Of a DNA stretch of 64,000 nucleotides, positions 47,925 to 58,591 are shown one piece after another. A program made the position numbers and the translations under genes. The DNA is from Haliotis asinina. Lineage: Eukaryota > Mollusca > Gastropoda > Lepetellida > Haliotidae. Position 1 is the stretch's first letter. Each line of letters starts with the position of its first letter. The notes below the pieces were generated by a model, which saw nothing but the letters and a program-made list of their open reading frames with translations, had not been told where the DNA came from and did not search any database. The DNA lies in contig NC_090288.1 in the NCBI RefSeq assembly GCF_037392515.1, forward strand, positions 17,144,969 through 17,208,968. The letters run 5' to 3'.

Positions 47925-50900
47925 CTATGGATGAAAACAGATGGACAGTGAATGGGACTCACTGACCGCGACCTGAATAGAATGTGAAAGCAGTGATGTG
48001 ACGCCTGGTCTTAAGAGTAGCCAGCTCTATATGTTGAACAGTTTTCAACCTCGCGCTAAGCTCTACTTTAAGACAGAGGTGAATGTTTCAACAGTGAAAC
48101 CTATTAACCGCAGATCAAGGAAAGTTAAGACATGACTGGGTGTTATTTTACGTCGCCTTTTACGCGGAAGTTTGTATTGTGAAAGGTAACAGAATGATTT
48201 TGTTCGGGACGCTTGAAACAGAGCGTGCTTGCTCTCAACAAGACTAACTGAAAGCAATAGATGCCAGATAGTATGACAGTAGACTGTTAGATATTATTAG
48301 TTTGCTGTTTGATGTCGGTTTGTTAAGAAAGGAGTTAAGGAACCAGACAATCCAATGAGTGACACCATGAGCATCGATCTACTGGAATACGATGACATAC
48401 ATCAATCAAGGGAACGAGCCTGACCAACCGATCACTTTAGTCGTCCCCTACATACAATGTGTTGCCAATACTAGCTAGATCATCACGGGTCAACAGTCGT
48501 ATTGGACAATCACAGGAGGATCTGTGCGTGCGTGCGTGCGTGAGTGAGTGCGTGTGTTCAGGGTTACGCGCACCCCACCCCACACCCTGAAGTTTGGTAC
48601 ATGACCACTGAAACTCGTTTGTGCTTTTCAAACCCCCGAAGTACATCTACGATGCGTTGCTCAACAGGTTGTATCACGGAAGGGAGACAACTCTTTATAG
48701 CCTACTTGTCACCGATCCCCAAAAGTTGTTTAATCTGAGCTTCAGACTGCCGTGAAATACACAACACTTACACAACACCGAGCGCTGGCCTCTGCTCTGA
48801 TTCACTGTACCACACTATATATGTATTGTCCTTGCATCTTTGCATTCTGTTTCTCACCTGGAGGAAAAGAGCACAGTTACCTAGGCAACGCACACTCATG
48901 ATATTCTACAGTTGTAGAACCATTCCATTAACCTATAAACATCGTTAATACTCGAGTCATTAAATCAGTGTGCACTCAATCTCAACTCCCTGGGAAGTAT
49001 ACCGGGCGGCGGTAGGGTAAATCATAACAATAGTTGTCTCCGTTGTTAAAATATGTATCACCAGTTGATATGAGAGCTTACGTCCATGAATACCACATAG
49101 GCACTGGAGGCGATACTCCTATACGCATAATTCAACTCGATTCATTTATTTAAAAATACACCCACGGTGGTACGGGAGATGAAACTTCCAAGCATAACAA
49201 TAATTTGCACTTTACAAGATGATGGTTATATTGTACAGGTAGTTGGCGACATTAAGACATTGTGACTGAAAACAGTTATAAGTATTTAAATATACCGGAC
49301 AAATACGTTAAGGATATTGGTAATTTAGGATTGATATTTTATCAGCGTGTCAATGAATAAATGCATCATTATTCAGAATGTCAAAACTTCTGTATATCCC
49401 TGACTATTTTTGTCCAGTATATACAAAATGTACAGGTTCCGATTTTCTTACTACTAGATGGATCCGTTTTAACTGGTTTATAACGGTACAAATGTGACAG
49501 GTGATAACAAGTTGTATAATTCTCACTCATCATTATCCTTGCTTAACGGACTGATTTTGATACAGTGAAACCTTATTAATCAGGACACCTCAAAGACGAC
49601 CTAACAGAATTATCAGACTTTCTCAACGTGATTACTAACTGAACATTTTGTGTAAAATGTGTAAAGTACATATGAGTTATACCATATTTTCTGCAATACA
49701 TTACATGACCACATCGCTTACAGTGTCACCCACCTCGTCATCAGTGATGTTTGGCGTGTAGCCGGGGAAGTTGGTCAGCTCTGTGTCTACCTCCGCTCGT
49801 GTGAAGTCACCTCCAGCCGCCAAACCCTGTAACAACAGACCCGCTGTTTACAATGTATAACAGACTTTCATATCACGAGTTAAACTGTATCATTAAACGT
49901 TTTGCAGCGCTTCGACAAAACTGCACTGTGAGGGGCTGTCACTCATGCCTCGGTTACTTTGTCCGGAAACGATATGTCGACTTGCTGAAATCAGAAATTC
50001 TAAAAAGTGACTCTTTGAAATACTCTCAAATCGCTCAAGATTCACTCCGTATTGAATAAAGAACAAAACCAACAAAGTTATTGATGAAATAAAATTGGAG
50101 GAAATGTTCGAGGATATATGATATCAACAATAGTCACACAAATACAGCGAGTCGTGGTTTCAATGGATGGAATATTAAAACAATATACCGAAATGTTCAT
50201 ATTCTATACCCTGTATCTTGAATGCCTGTTCTGAAGGTGAAGGTTGGACACGTTTAAAAACGACTGAATGACGTGTGTTAAGACTAAGAAACTGTCATGG
50301 ATGGGAAAACAAGGGAGTACATATTCCGTGGAAGGTAACGGTACTCCTAATATAACGTTATCGCTGCGTTCATTAGATGAATCGTGTACATTACTCAACT
50401 ATAACAACCCTTGCCATAGTCGGGGAGGACAAGTGTAGATTATCCCGGGTATAACCTACCTTCCCACCCTTGGTGGTTGGCATGTTAGACCTAACCTCCG
50501 CTGGTACGGTGTGGCCTTCACCTTTCGACGGGTAATCAGTGTACCGTTCATTTTGAGTTGAATTCGACGGCGTATGTGTAACAACGATATGAGTAAGATG
50601 ACAAACAAGGTCAAACTTGAAATTCTATGAGACAGGTGTCATGATTATTTAGAAACATGAACAATGCCTGGTGAGCGCAATAACGAGGAAACTAAACGTT
50701 TTTGAACCGATGCGTCAAGCTTGTCTGAGTAAGGTTAGACCTGGGATGTAGTTCTTGTTTGTTAATATGATCGGGCTAGTCAGCATTAAAGCTTTTTATA
50801 TCCACATTCTCATCCACGGTTCAGTACGCCACATGAGGAGATCGGCGTTAAAATGCGTTAACTGATGCACCGCTTGCCAACTCGCTGTACATTCTTGACG

Positions 50901-53900
50901 TGTGATGATCTCTTGTTTGTATATTCTAATCCAACATCAATGTTCCCTTTTTTATCTTTTGTACGTAATTTGTCACGGTGAACGTCGCCGATCGGTTATT
51001 GCTGATGTTTCTGTCTCCTGTGTCTCAACATATTGTCTGTCCTGGAAAAGTCTGATAGCACGTGGGAGATATTGTTGACGGTATGGTGCTCTGCATTAAG
51101 GCGTATCAGATTTAAAAGTCTGTTTTACGTAGAGTAATTACTTTCAACATTCGGACCTTCCCAGCAGACTCCATACTTTGGTACAAACACCCCCTTTAAG
51201 ATCACTGTTAGCCTTTTACACATCCTCGATATCTCCAGGGTATACGTTGCGATCATAGATCTCCAATGCTCGGACCAGTGGTGTCATCACCTCCCTTAGT
51301 TGGCTCTTTATCCAATCAGGTGTCTACGTTGGGAAGTTGAACGTACCAATCACAACTCACTTTCGCTTTTTAAATTATCAAACGGAATAAACTTGGTAAC
51401 ACAAATGATGCTGAGGTACTCGGAAAGAGGCAGAATGAGTTCTTGCACATATTTTTTTTAAACTTTCAGAGTCGTACTGCAAACAAACCTTCGCGGTTAG
51501 TCATTGTTGGCAAGCTCGGCTGTAACGGCTGCTTAGATGAATGGCTACTGTGAGATGGACCATAGATGCATGCAGAGTATAGTGGTGATTTTATCGTTAC
51601 GTATACCCTGGAGATTATTGAGGATGCCTTATACATTGCACCATTCGTCACCACTCGCCCCTTTCCGTAACCTCCAAGAATCTTGTCCCGGAATAACACG
51701 AGTTGATCTCAAATAATTCAGTCGTATATTAGACAAAAACTAGTCTCAGAAAAAAAGTTGCCATTTTCAAATATGAATTTACAAAATTTGAATAAATTGC
51801 ATGATATCAGCTACTACAGAATTATGTAAACATGGGCAAGATATGCATGAGGTGCTTGAAAACTTGTATTTGACATGCATTAAGAGATTCGCTGCACATA
51901 ACTATGAGAGAGCACCACAAGATTAGCCATTAAGTATTGCAGTAATTGAACTGACTGATTATTGTTCAGACGTCAGTTGATTGCATTGTGTGGCATACGA
52001 CAACGGATTTCTATTAATGAAACATGTCTCCGACATTCATATGGTTATTTCCGCAGAAGCTCACAAGTTGACATATCATCTACATTCAGACGTGTGACTT
52101 GCGTGACAGTAAGTTGCGTCATTTCCGTTTTAGCCGTAATGTATAAAGAGTTACCTACCCTAGAGGACTCTCTTCTGTCGAGGTCTGAATATGCCTTTAG
52201 CTGGGTGGGCGGGGCACCATACTGTGACGCGCGTTGTTTCCGCTCGCCACTGTGACTCTTGCTATTGACGTCCTCATGACGTGTTCTGCCGTCACCGCGA
52301 CAACCTTTTTCTCTAGAACGTAGCAACACATCTTTCTTTGAGCTGGATGCTGGGCGTAACAAGAAGTTGTCGGAATTCTCTGAAGGATGGTTGATGTCAT
52401 GGGCATCAGCATCCCTTGAAACGAGTGTCCGGGCGTCTTCTGCTGCCTTCCTGACATAGGGATTGTAATAGTCGGGGGAAGGTTGTGGAACACTAACAAC
52501 TGGAGGTCGAAACCCCGACCTAGCACTACTTCCCCAAGTGTCTGGCGAATATATGGCACTAAGTCGCGTACGTTCGGCATCATCTGACTTGCCACGTGAC
52601 GTACAGGTTTTCTTCAATGCTTGACCCTCAGGGACGTTCTGGTACCTGGCAACGTGTGGGTGGGTGTCTGCGACTGTCTCCTTGTGGTGGTGTGAGGATC
52701 TGTGTGAGGATCTTGAACTGATCTCAGGGCGAACTAGAGAGGCACTGCTACTCGATAAAATTTGTGTATACCCATCATCGTCATATTGTTCCAGAGCTGT
52801 CTGGAGTACTCGTGGCGGTGGAACTTCGCCTCGTGTGGCACCGAGTGAGTCTTGGTAACGCGCCGGTGAAGATGCAGGGTGATAAGCCATATGATCATAT
52901 ACGGTGCTGTAATAGTTTTTGTTTTGCAAAGAAGAAACTGCAGCTTTGCCGTGTTGAATTGTCCTGTGAAAAGTATATATATTGACATGTGACAGTGTAC
53001 ATTGTTCAACAATACTATGATTCTGTTTCATTGTTTCAGTTCAGGGCGCTAGGGTAGCCTAGTGGTGAAAGCGTTCGCTCGAAACGCTGGAGAGACCTGG
53101 GTTCGGTCTCCCACATGGATACAGTGTGCGAAGCCTATTTCTAGTGTCACCGCCGTGACATTGCTAGAATATTGCAGAAGTGGGGTAAAGCGAAACACAC
53201 TCACTCAAGAACGTATTTTAGATCAGATTAAGCCTGTTAACATATTTCGTATTGAATCTCCAAAACCAGAAGGACAAGTCCAGTGTAGTATAGACGTTTC
53301 AGGAAGTATAAGGTGGACAATCACATTACATCAAGGCCGGGATGTCCAGCCAACGCCTATTCTATATGTTTGACCAATGTTGCTGTTGACTGTACTGTTG
53401 CTCCCGACTATTGTAATCAGCACTACTTTCAAATCTTCATCTGCCATTAAAACTGTATTTTAACTTTGAAAATTGAACTGGTGCTCTCTTGTGTTTTGCC
53501 ATGGTGTAATTAATCTTTACTTTGTATAAGATTTGTAAACCCAGTTATATTTCTAATACAGATATATATTTTACCACCAACAGGGTTTTTTATGTTGGTT
53601 TAATACTGATTTTGCGAATTTCTGCTCGAAACTACCAACTATTCCACGTCTGCGCAGTCTAACCAGTAAACGTTTCGTGTGATGTAAATATACACTGCGT
53701 ATTTAGAACAAATGTACTAATAGTATACGAAGATAGATAACAATACACTAGGGTCAGCGAAATATTGGAAATCACATGACCTACGAACCTCAATCAAGGG
53801 TGTCCTGAGGGGATGTAAATTGTTTGTCAAATGAACTTGTAACAGTAAGAGTTGGCATTACAGCGACGGTTAAAAAAGATATTCTATCTCTGAAAGCAAA

Positions 53901-54395
53901 TTAAATAGTATAATATTATTCGGTTTTGCGATCCTCACCTCTGTTGTGTTCTGCCGTGTCCGTTCCCCCGTGGACGTCTTGAACGTCTCTGGAAGAGACA
54001 CATGAAAGAGAATATTTCAGTTCTAAAAATGCGTAAATTTATCTAAACTAATATCGTGTCACAAAAGCCTGTTTACAGGACCTAATGACTGCGTGGTAGC
54101 AGGAAGAATCACACCTACCATAATGACTGCGTGGTAGTAGGAAGGATCACACCTATCCTAATGACTACCTGGTAGTAAGAAGGATCACACCTATCCTAAT
54201 GACTGCGTGGTAGTAGGAAGGATCACACCTATCCTAATGACTACCTGGTAGTAAGAAGGATCACACCTATCCTAATGACTGCGTGGTAGTAGGAAGGATC
54301 ACACCTTTACATCATTATTCAAGCAGAATGTAGGCCCCCTGCCCATGTTCACATATAGATGTGGTCAGTCAGCATACCTTGTATATTGTATACGG

Positions 54396-54483
<88 letters not shown>

Positions 54484-57010
54484 ATATGCATACACACACA
54501 CACACACACACACATACACATATGCATATATAGATATACACCCATACATACCCATAATGAATATAGAGAGGCGGGTAATAATTAATCAGAAGGTTATCCT
54601 AATACAGCTTGCATGATAGTTATACATAAAAGCATGTTAAATTTATCACGCGTTGGATATGATATAAATTTAGTAGGTAAATACTTCTCACGCCATATTT
54701 TATACCATACACAAACCATAAAAATGGTACTAATCTTCGATCTATCCTTCACTACAGACAGTGCACACCCTTTCATCTGTAGGAATATTCACATATCTGC
54801 CTGTTTCTATTTTAAGTCTATGGGAACTGCAGCGGAATTGTGCCATGGCCACGCGGAATTTTGCAATTGTTAATCGTTTGAGATATAACTCTGTTCCAGA
54901 TGTACCTTTAAAAAAGTATAATTTCTTGTTTTAGGGCTGTTGAATAGCGAGTAGTGCCAGTCCTGTTCAAACAAACATTTTAATCTTACCATAACTTCCG
55001 TAATGAAGGATTCTTTACTAATTACTGTTTGTGACTCCCATATATAGCCAAATCCAAGTCGAAACAATAAGTACGTCAATTTGGAAAACTAATTGCTTTT
55101 ACCATTATCAGCTGCCTGTAAAAGCATGTTATAACACTTTTTGGGGTATCTTGCATTAGGCATGTATAACAATCTCATCCAAAATGTTATAGAGCGTTTT
55201 AAATGCAAAAATATACAAGGAGTATCTGCCACATTCACCCAGCACTGTGTAAGTTGGCGTCGATGGCTTCACTCCAAGGAAGCGTTTACATGCAAACTTA
55301 TTAATGGTTTCTATATTACGTGCACTATCTACCCCACACACGCGGTCACACCTACCCTAATGACTGCGTGGTAGTAGGAAGGATCACACCTATCCTAATG
55401 ACTGAGTGGTGGTAGGAAGGATCACACCTACCCTAATGACTGCCTGGTAGTAGGAAGGATCACACCTACCCTAGTGAATGCCTGGTAGGAAGGATCATAA
55501 CTTATGACTGACTGGAGATGGGGAGTTGATCATACCTACCTTATCGGCTGGAAGCGATATGGCGTCGTCATAGTCGTCAGCGGTACCAAAATCTTCGTAG
55601 ATGTCTTCGTCGACATCTTCGTTGGGAGATGACTGGTGCAATGGGGCGCGTGGTATCCTGGATCCTCCGATTCCGTCTGGTTCGTCCAGTAACTTCAGAT
55701 AACCTGTCTCTTCACCATCAGTCGTTGTTTCCCCGGAATGGCGCTTTATTTCAGCTGCAACATAGAAATACAACATATTTTCGGCCTTTACAAGCTGAAT
55801 GATTGAATATTAAGACATTTAACAAGCATACATCGAGGGTTCTTATGTTTCCCTCGTACCTGGTCCATCAGGCAAGACAGACAGCAGGAGATATAGTGTG
55901 GGGTGTCCTTGGAGTGTAACATCTGTTGACTTTGGTGAGACATTATAATTAACCATTTTCACACTCATGTTGATGCAGCTTCTTGTACTGCTGTCAAGCA
56001 GGTATATTTATCGGTGAATCTGTATCGAAAAGATGATCAACAATATCAGCAGCAATCTACTTGCGCCAGTCAAGTCTGCGAGACTCCTCGATCACGTTAG
56101 TCCTCCCTTACTACAGGTCCTGATCTTCCGGTGGCATTTTACAACAGAAGATAGCAAGGTACAAGACAAAAAAAAAAAAGAAAATGGAAATATGTCCTCT
56201 CCTCTTCTTCAGTCACATACCTTCTTTTTGTTTACAGAACTCCGCAAAATCCTCCATACAAACATGAGGATCAGCCAACGCTCTGAGAAGATACTTGAAC
56301 CAGTCCGTCTTCTTGACGAGTTGAGTAAACAGATAATCGCAAGCTTTCCATCTTCCACCATTATCCATTTTGGCCCTCATTTCATCCTGAATATCATTAC
56401 ATCTTCAATATGAATAAAGTCCAAGAATATGTTAATAATTCTAACCTCCAGTGTTCATTAAAATAAACTATGATACGTTGTCTTCTCAACTGATCTACAA
56501 GTCAAAACATTGAGTACACAACGTCTTGTTTTCTACTGACAGACTTGGTTGCGTCCTATTGCGTCCTACACTATACATGGTGGTAGACCGAACTGTATTT
56601 CGTAAGTCCAACTCAGGTATTATGTCCGTCGAAAAATATAAACGCAATGTTTCCACCGGTGATATTAGCTGAGTGAAGCAACTGCAAACCAAGAAACGGG
56701 GTGCTACAGAGTAGTTTACTGTTCGAGGCGATGACAACTGACATGGACCGTGACGTCGGATACCACTCTCTGGGTAGGAGAGTGGTCGGATACCAAGGGG
56801 GCAGACGTAGTGACGTCATTACAGTGTGAAGTCATATATATATATATACGTCAGCATACTTACCTCCTGTTTCGTTGTTAGTCTCACTTTGTGGGACAAT
56901 GCGTCATTCAACAGCAGTGGGTCCACCCTGTCTTTAAAATGTTTACCTATGGCACCCTTAAGGCGTTCGTTAACACAGAATCTTTCAGTGTCGCTCTCAG
57001 AAGTAGTCAT
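47726..57010 (-). CDS. Putative CARD-like / phosphotyrosine / SH2-like adaptor
   Basis: Exons (minus): 56864-57010, 56221-56386, 55540-55754, 53939-53988, 52159-52963, 50460-50615 (acceptor aatttcaag, less certain), 49734-49826; tentative 49082-49118 and 48858-48880; last 47726-47924. The first seven join without a phase conflict (0, +1, 0, +2, 0, 0, 0). The product is about 620-630 residues. 1-104: helical death-fold, CARD-like. 105-176: acidic with YLKL, IYEDF and DYDDA tyrosines. 193-461: Ser/Pro-rich with YDHM (PI3K-type YxxM), YQNV (GRB2-type YxN) and YNPYV. Last about 65 residues: like the back half of an SH2. In-frame TGA lies upstream of the ATG. The plan resembles SLP-76/BLNK cytosolic adaptors with a CARD-like head. 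The SH2 front half was not located; a missing exon (phase 0 in, +2 out) would be needed if 49082-49118 is real. Function is inference. Confidence 0.65.
48341..48440 (-). repeat. SINE-like repeat (type B) scrap in adaptor intron
   Basis: 'aaccagacaatccaatgagt', 'gagcatcgatctac' and 'gaacgagcctgaccaaccga' follow the type B order in reverse. Confidence 0.55.
49558..49625. mobile_element. Pogo/Tigger-like terminal fragment in adaptor intron
   Basis: 'acagtgaaaccttattaatc' then 'aggacacctcaaagacgacc': the CAGTGAAACCT start is characteristic of pogo/Tigger ends. Confidence 0.45.
52159..52963 (-). CDS. Exon 5 of the adaptor: large docking region
   Basis: 805 bases open in one frame, from the acceptor 'acttttcacag' to agg/gtaggt: by far the largest coding block in the window. 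Low-complexity Ser/His/Arg runs (SSRSSHRSSHHHKE) separate tyrosine motifs STVYDHM, ARYQDSL, DGYTQIL, ARYQNVPE, SAIYSPDTW, DYYNPYV and SQYGAPP. There is no globular domain. The overlapping ORFs at 52197-52595 and 51962-52255 are shadows. Confidence 0.75.
53045..53215 (+). repeat. tRNA-derived SINE (type A), best copy, in adaptor intron 4
   Basis: A box 'gtagcctagtggtgaaagcg', B box 'gggttcggtctccc' at 53099-53112, then 'agtgtgcgaagcctatttct', the core 'gtgacattgctagaatattg', and a tail 'ggggtaaagcgaaacacact' with (CACT)n. It lies antisense to the host gene. The pol III boxes, tail and lack of protein coding support a SINE. Confidence 0.8.
54073..54310. repeat. 38-bp minisatellite block 1
   Basis: Six copies of a 38-base unit containing 'cctaatgactgcgtggtagt' and 'aggaaggatcacacctat', in an alternating pattern of two variants ('gcgtgg' and 'acctgg'). 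Confidence 0.9.
54402..54545. repeat. (CA)n microsatellite
   Basis: About 110 bases of CA repeat with a few breaks, then 'catacacatatgcata' words. Confidence 0.95.
55348..55500. repeat. 38-bp minisatellite block 2
   Basis: Four copies of the same unit as the 54073-54310 block, about 1.04 kb away, in the same orientation and in the same intron of the adaptor gene. Confidence 0.9.
55540..55754 (-). CDS. Exon 3 of the adaptor: acidic tyrosine segment
   Basis: Acceptor 'ctatgttgcag', donor aag/gtaggt, 71 full codons after a split Ala codon. It contains ETGYLKLLDEPDG, then NEDVDEDIYEDFGTADDYDD. Tyrosines preceded by acidic residues are typical Src/Syk-kinase substrates, and in SLP-76 comparable DYE motifs bind Vav and Nck (known for that family; inferred here). 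Confidence 0.65.
56221..57010 (-). CDS. Exons 1-2 of the adaptor: death-fold (CARD-like) domain
   Basis: Exon 1 (49 codons) ends at a perfect donor (gag/gtaagt). Exon 2 follows the acceptor 'gatattcag' and ends at gtatgt. The 104 residues read as six amphipathic helices: RLKGAIGKHFKDRVDPLLLN, then RLTTKQEDEMRAK, then KACDYLFTQLVKK and TDWFKYLLRALADP. In CARDs a VDP-LLxxL block, a polar hinge, and a late helix W/F-x-x-(F/L)-L-x-A-L occupy these positions. A DED or other death-fold member is the alternative. Confidence 0.5.
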
Positions 57011-57054
57011 TGTGCCCTCAGTACAGTAACCTGAAACTCGAAATCATTCTCGTA

Positions 57055-57060
57055 TTTATA
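57055..57060 (-). promoter_or_regulatory. TATA box of the adaptor gene
   Basis: TATAAA (minus strand; context 'catataaatacg') lies 45 bases upstream of the ATG at 57010, which would place the transcription start around 57025-57030 and give a very short 5' leader. Confidence 0.5.
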
Positions 57061-57061
57061 T

Positions 57062-57517
57062 GACTGAGCAACGTGGTCGTTCAACGTATCAACGTGATTG
57101 TTCAGCTGTATCAACGTAGCTGTACAGCTGTATCAACGTAGCTGTACAGCTATTATCAACGTGATTGTTCAGCTGTATCAACGTGGTCGTTCGGCTGTAT
57201 CAACGTGGTTGTTCAGCTGTATCAACGTGGTCGTTCGGCTGTATCAACGCGGTTTTTCGACTGTATCAACGTAGCTGTACAGCTGCATCAACGTGGTTCT
57301 TCAGCTGTATCAACGTGGTTGTTCAGCTGTATCAACGTGGTCGTTCAGCTGTATCAACGCGGTTTTTCTGCTGTATCAACGTGGTTGTTCAGCTGTATCA
57401 ACGTGGTTGTTCAGCTGTATCAACGTATCTGTACAGCTGTATCAACGTGGTCGTTCGGCTGTATCAACGTGATTGTTCAGCTGTATCAACGTGGTTGTTC
57501 AGTTGTATCAACAAATG
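57062..57517. repeat. 22-bp tandem array upstream of the adaptor promoter
   Basis: About 20 units of 'tatcaacgtggttgttcagc' plus 'tg'. Twelve carry a perfect CAGCTG E-box and most carry AACGTGG (ACGTG core). Because 22 is not divisible by 3, read-through ORFs (157 and 109 codons) show a 22-residue superperiod; they are not genes. The array abuts the TATA box. Confidence 0.9.
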
Positions 57518-58071
57518 TGAAGTTTTTGCTTTAAAGACAGACGAGTGTCACTTTATGGTTTGTTCAACAACACAGCAGACTGAAAAAATATATATTTACG
57601 AAAACCAATCAAGTGTAAAGTATACTGTTTTTATGTAGTATCATCCTCGATAGGTGTCATCTTTGTGTTATTGTAGTTACGTCGGTGGTTATTGTAAATC
57701 AGATGGGGCCATGTGGACGTTGCTGTTATATTACAAACGTAAGTTTAGGACAGTAAGTGCAAATGATAGGTCACGCAAGGTTCCACGGCTGCATTGTTGG
57801 ACTGTGGGCATTGCCTTAACCAGCTAACATTGCTGTGTTGCGGGTTGATCGCGATTCGAGCTGAGACTATCCTAAGTTAAACGTATTGTTTCCATTGAAA
57901 CAACTGCAACTGATACCAGTTATATCAACACTTACGCGTCTTTTGAGAGTGCCAAGGTAAAATGTCAAACAAAATGGGGATTGTGAGGCTGAAACATAGC
58001 AAAACCGATTTACTTGAGGTTGACAAATAGTATGTGGAACAATAACACATATCAGTCATCACATCAGTCTG

Positions 58072-58400
58072 ACTCACTGAAACTCACTGAAAACGATGTA
58101 TTCAGACCTACGGGTGTGATATTAAGTGGTCATACGTATCATTTTCTCGTTGAGGTCGTCCGAGTTACTGAAACTCACTGAAAACGATGTGTTCAGACCT
58201 ATTGGGGTGATATTAAGTGGTCATACGTATCATTTTCTCGTTGAGGTCGTCCGAGTTACTGAAACTCACTGAAAACGATGTATTCAGACCTACGGGGGTG
58301 ACATTAAGTGGTCATGCGTATCATTTTCTCGTTGAGGTCGTCCGAGTTACTGAAACTCACTGAAAACGATGTGTTCAGACCTGTTTGGGCGATACTAAAT
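58072..58400. repeat. 91-bp tandem repeat, about 3.6 copies
   Basis: 'gaaactcactgaaaacgatg' begins at 58079, 58170, 58261 and 58352, an exact 91-base period with few differences. The last copy is truncated and diverged. Confidence 0.95.
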
Positions 58401-58501
58401 GGTCAAAATGTTTAGCGTGAGATTTATCATTTATGGCTGTGACCGTGAGTGAGTGAGTTGATATTTAGAGTCACATCGTCATTATGTCGGTCATATCGTG
58501 A

Positions 58502-58591
58502 CTAAAACAAAGTCTAGATACATGATACATACACAGCTGAATTACCAAAACAAAGTCAAAATACATGATACATACACAGCTGAATTACCAA
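58502..58591. repeat. 48-bp direct duplication
   Basis: Two adjacent copies of a unit containing 'atacatgatacatacacagc' and 'tgaattaccaaaac'. Confidence 0.85.

Noticed and set aside
52197..52595. 132-codon minus-strand ORF inside the large adaptor exon
   Set aside because: Shadow frame of the 805-base exon, whose own frame has correct splice phases at both ends.
53055..53115. Possible tRNA gene
   Set aside because: A and B boxes are good, but no acceptor-stem pairing; the sequence continues into the SINE core and tail.
54349..54616. His/Thr and Val/Cys ORFs
   Set aside because: CA-microsatellite translations.
54073..55500. CRISPR-like direct repeats
   Set aside because: Units are contiguous without unique spacers, in an animal intron: a minisatellite.
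57165..57638. 157- and 109-codon repeat ORFs with a 22-residue period
   Set aside because: A 22-bp tandem array read in shifting frames; two frames are open simultaneously, so no selection for coding is implied.
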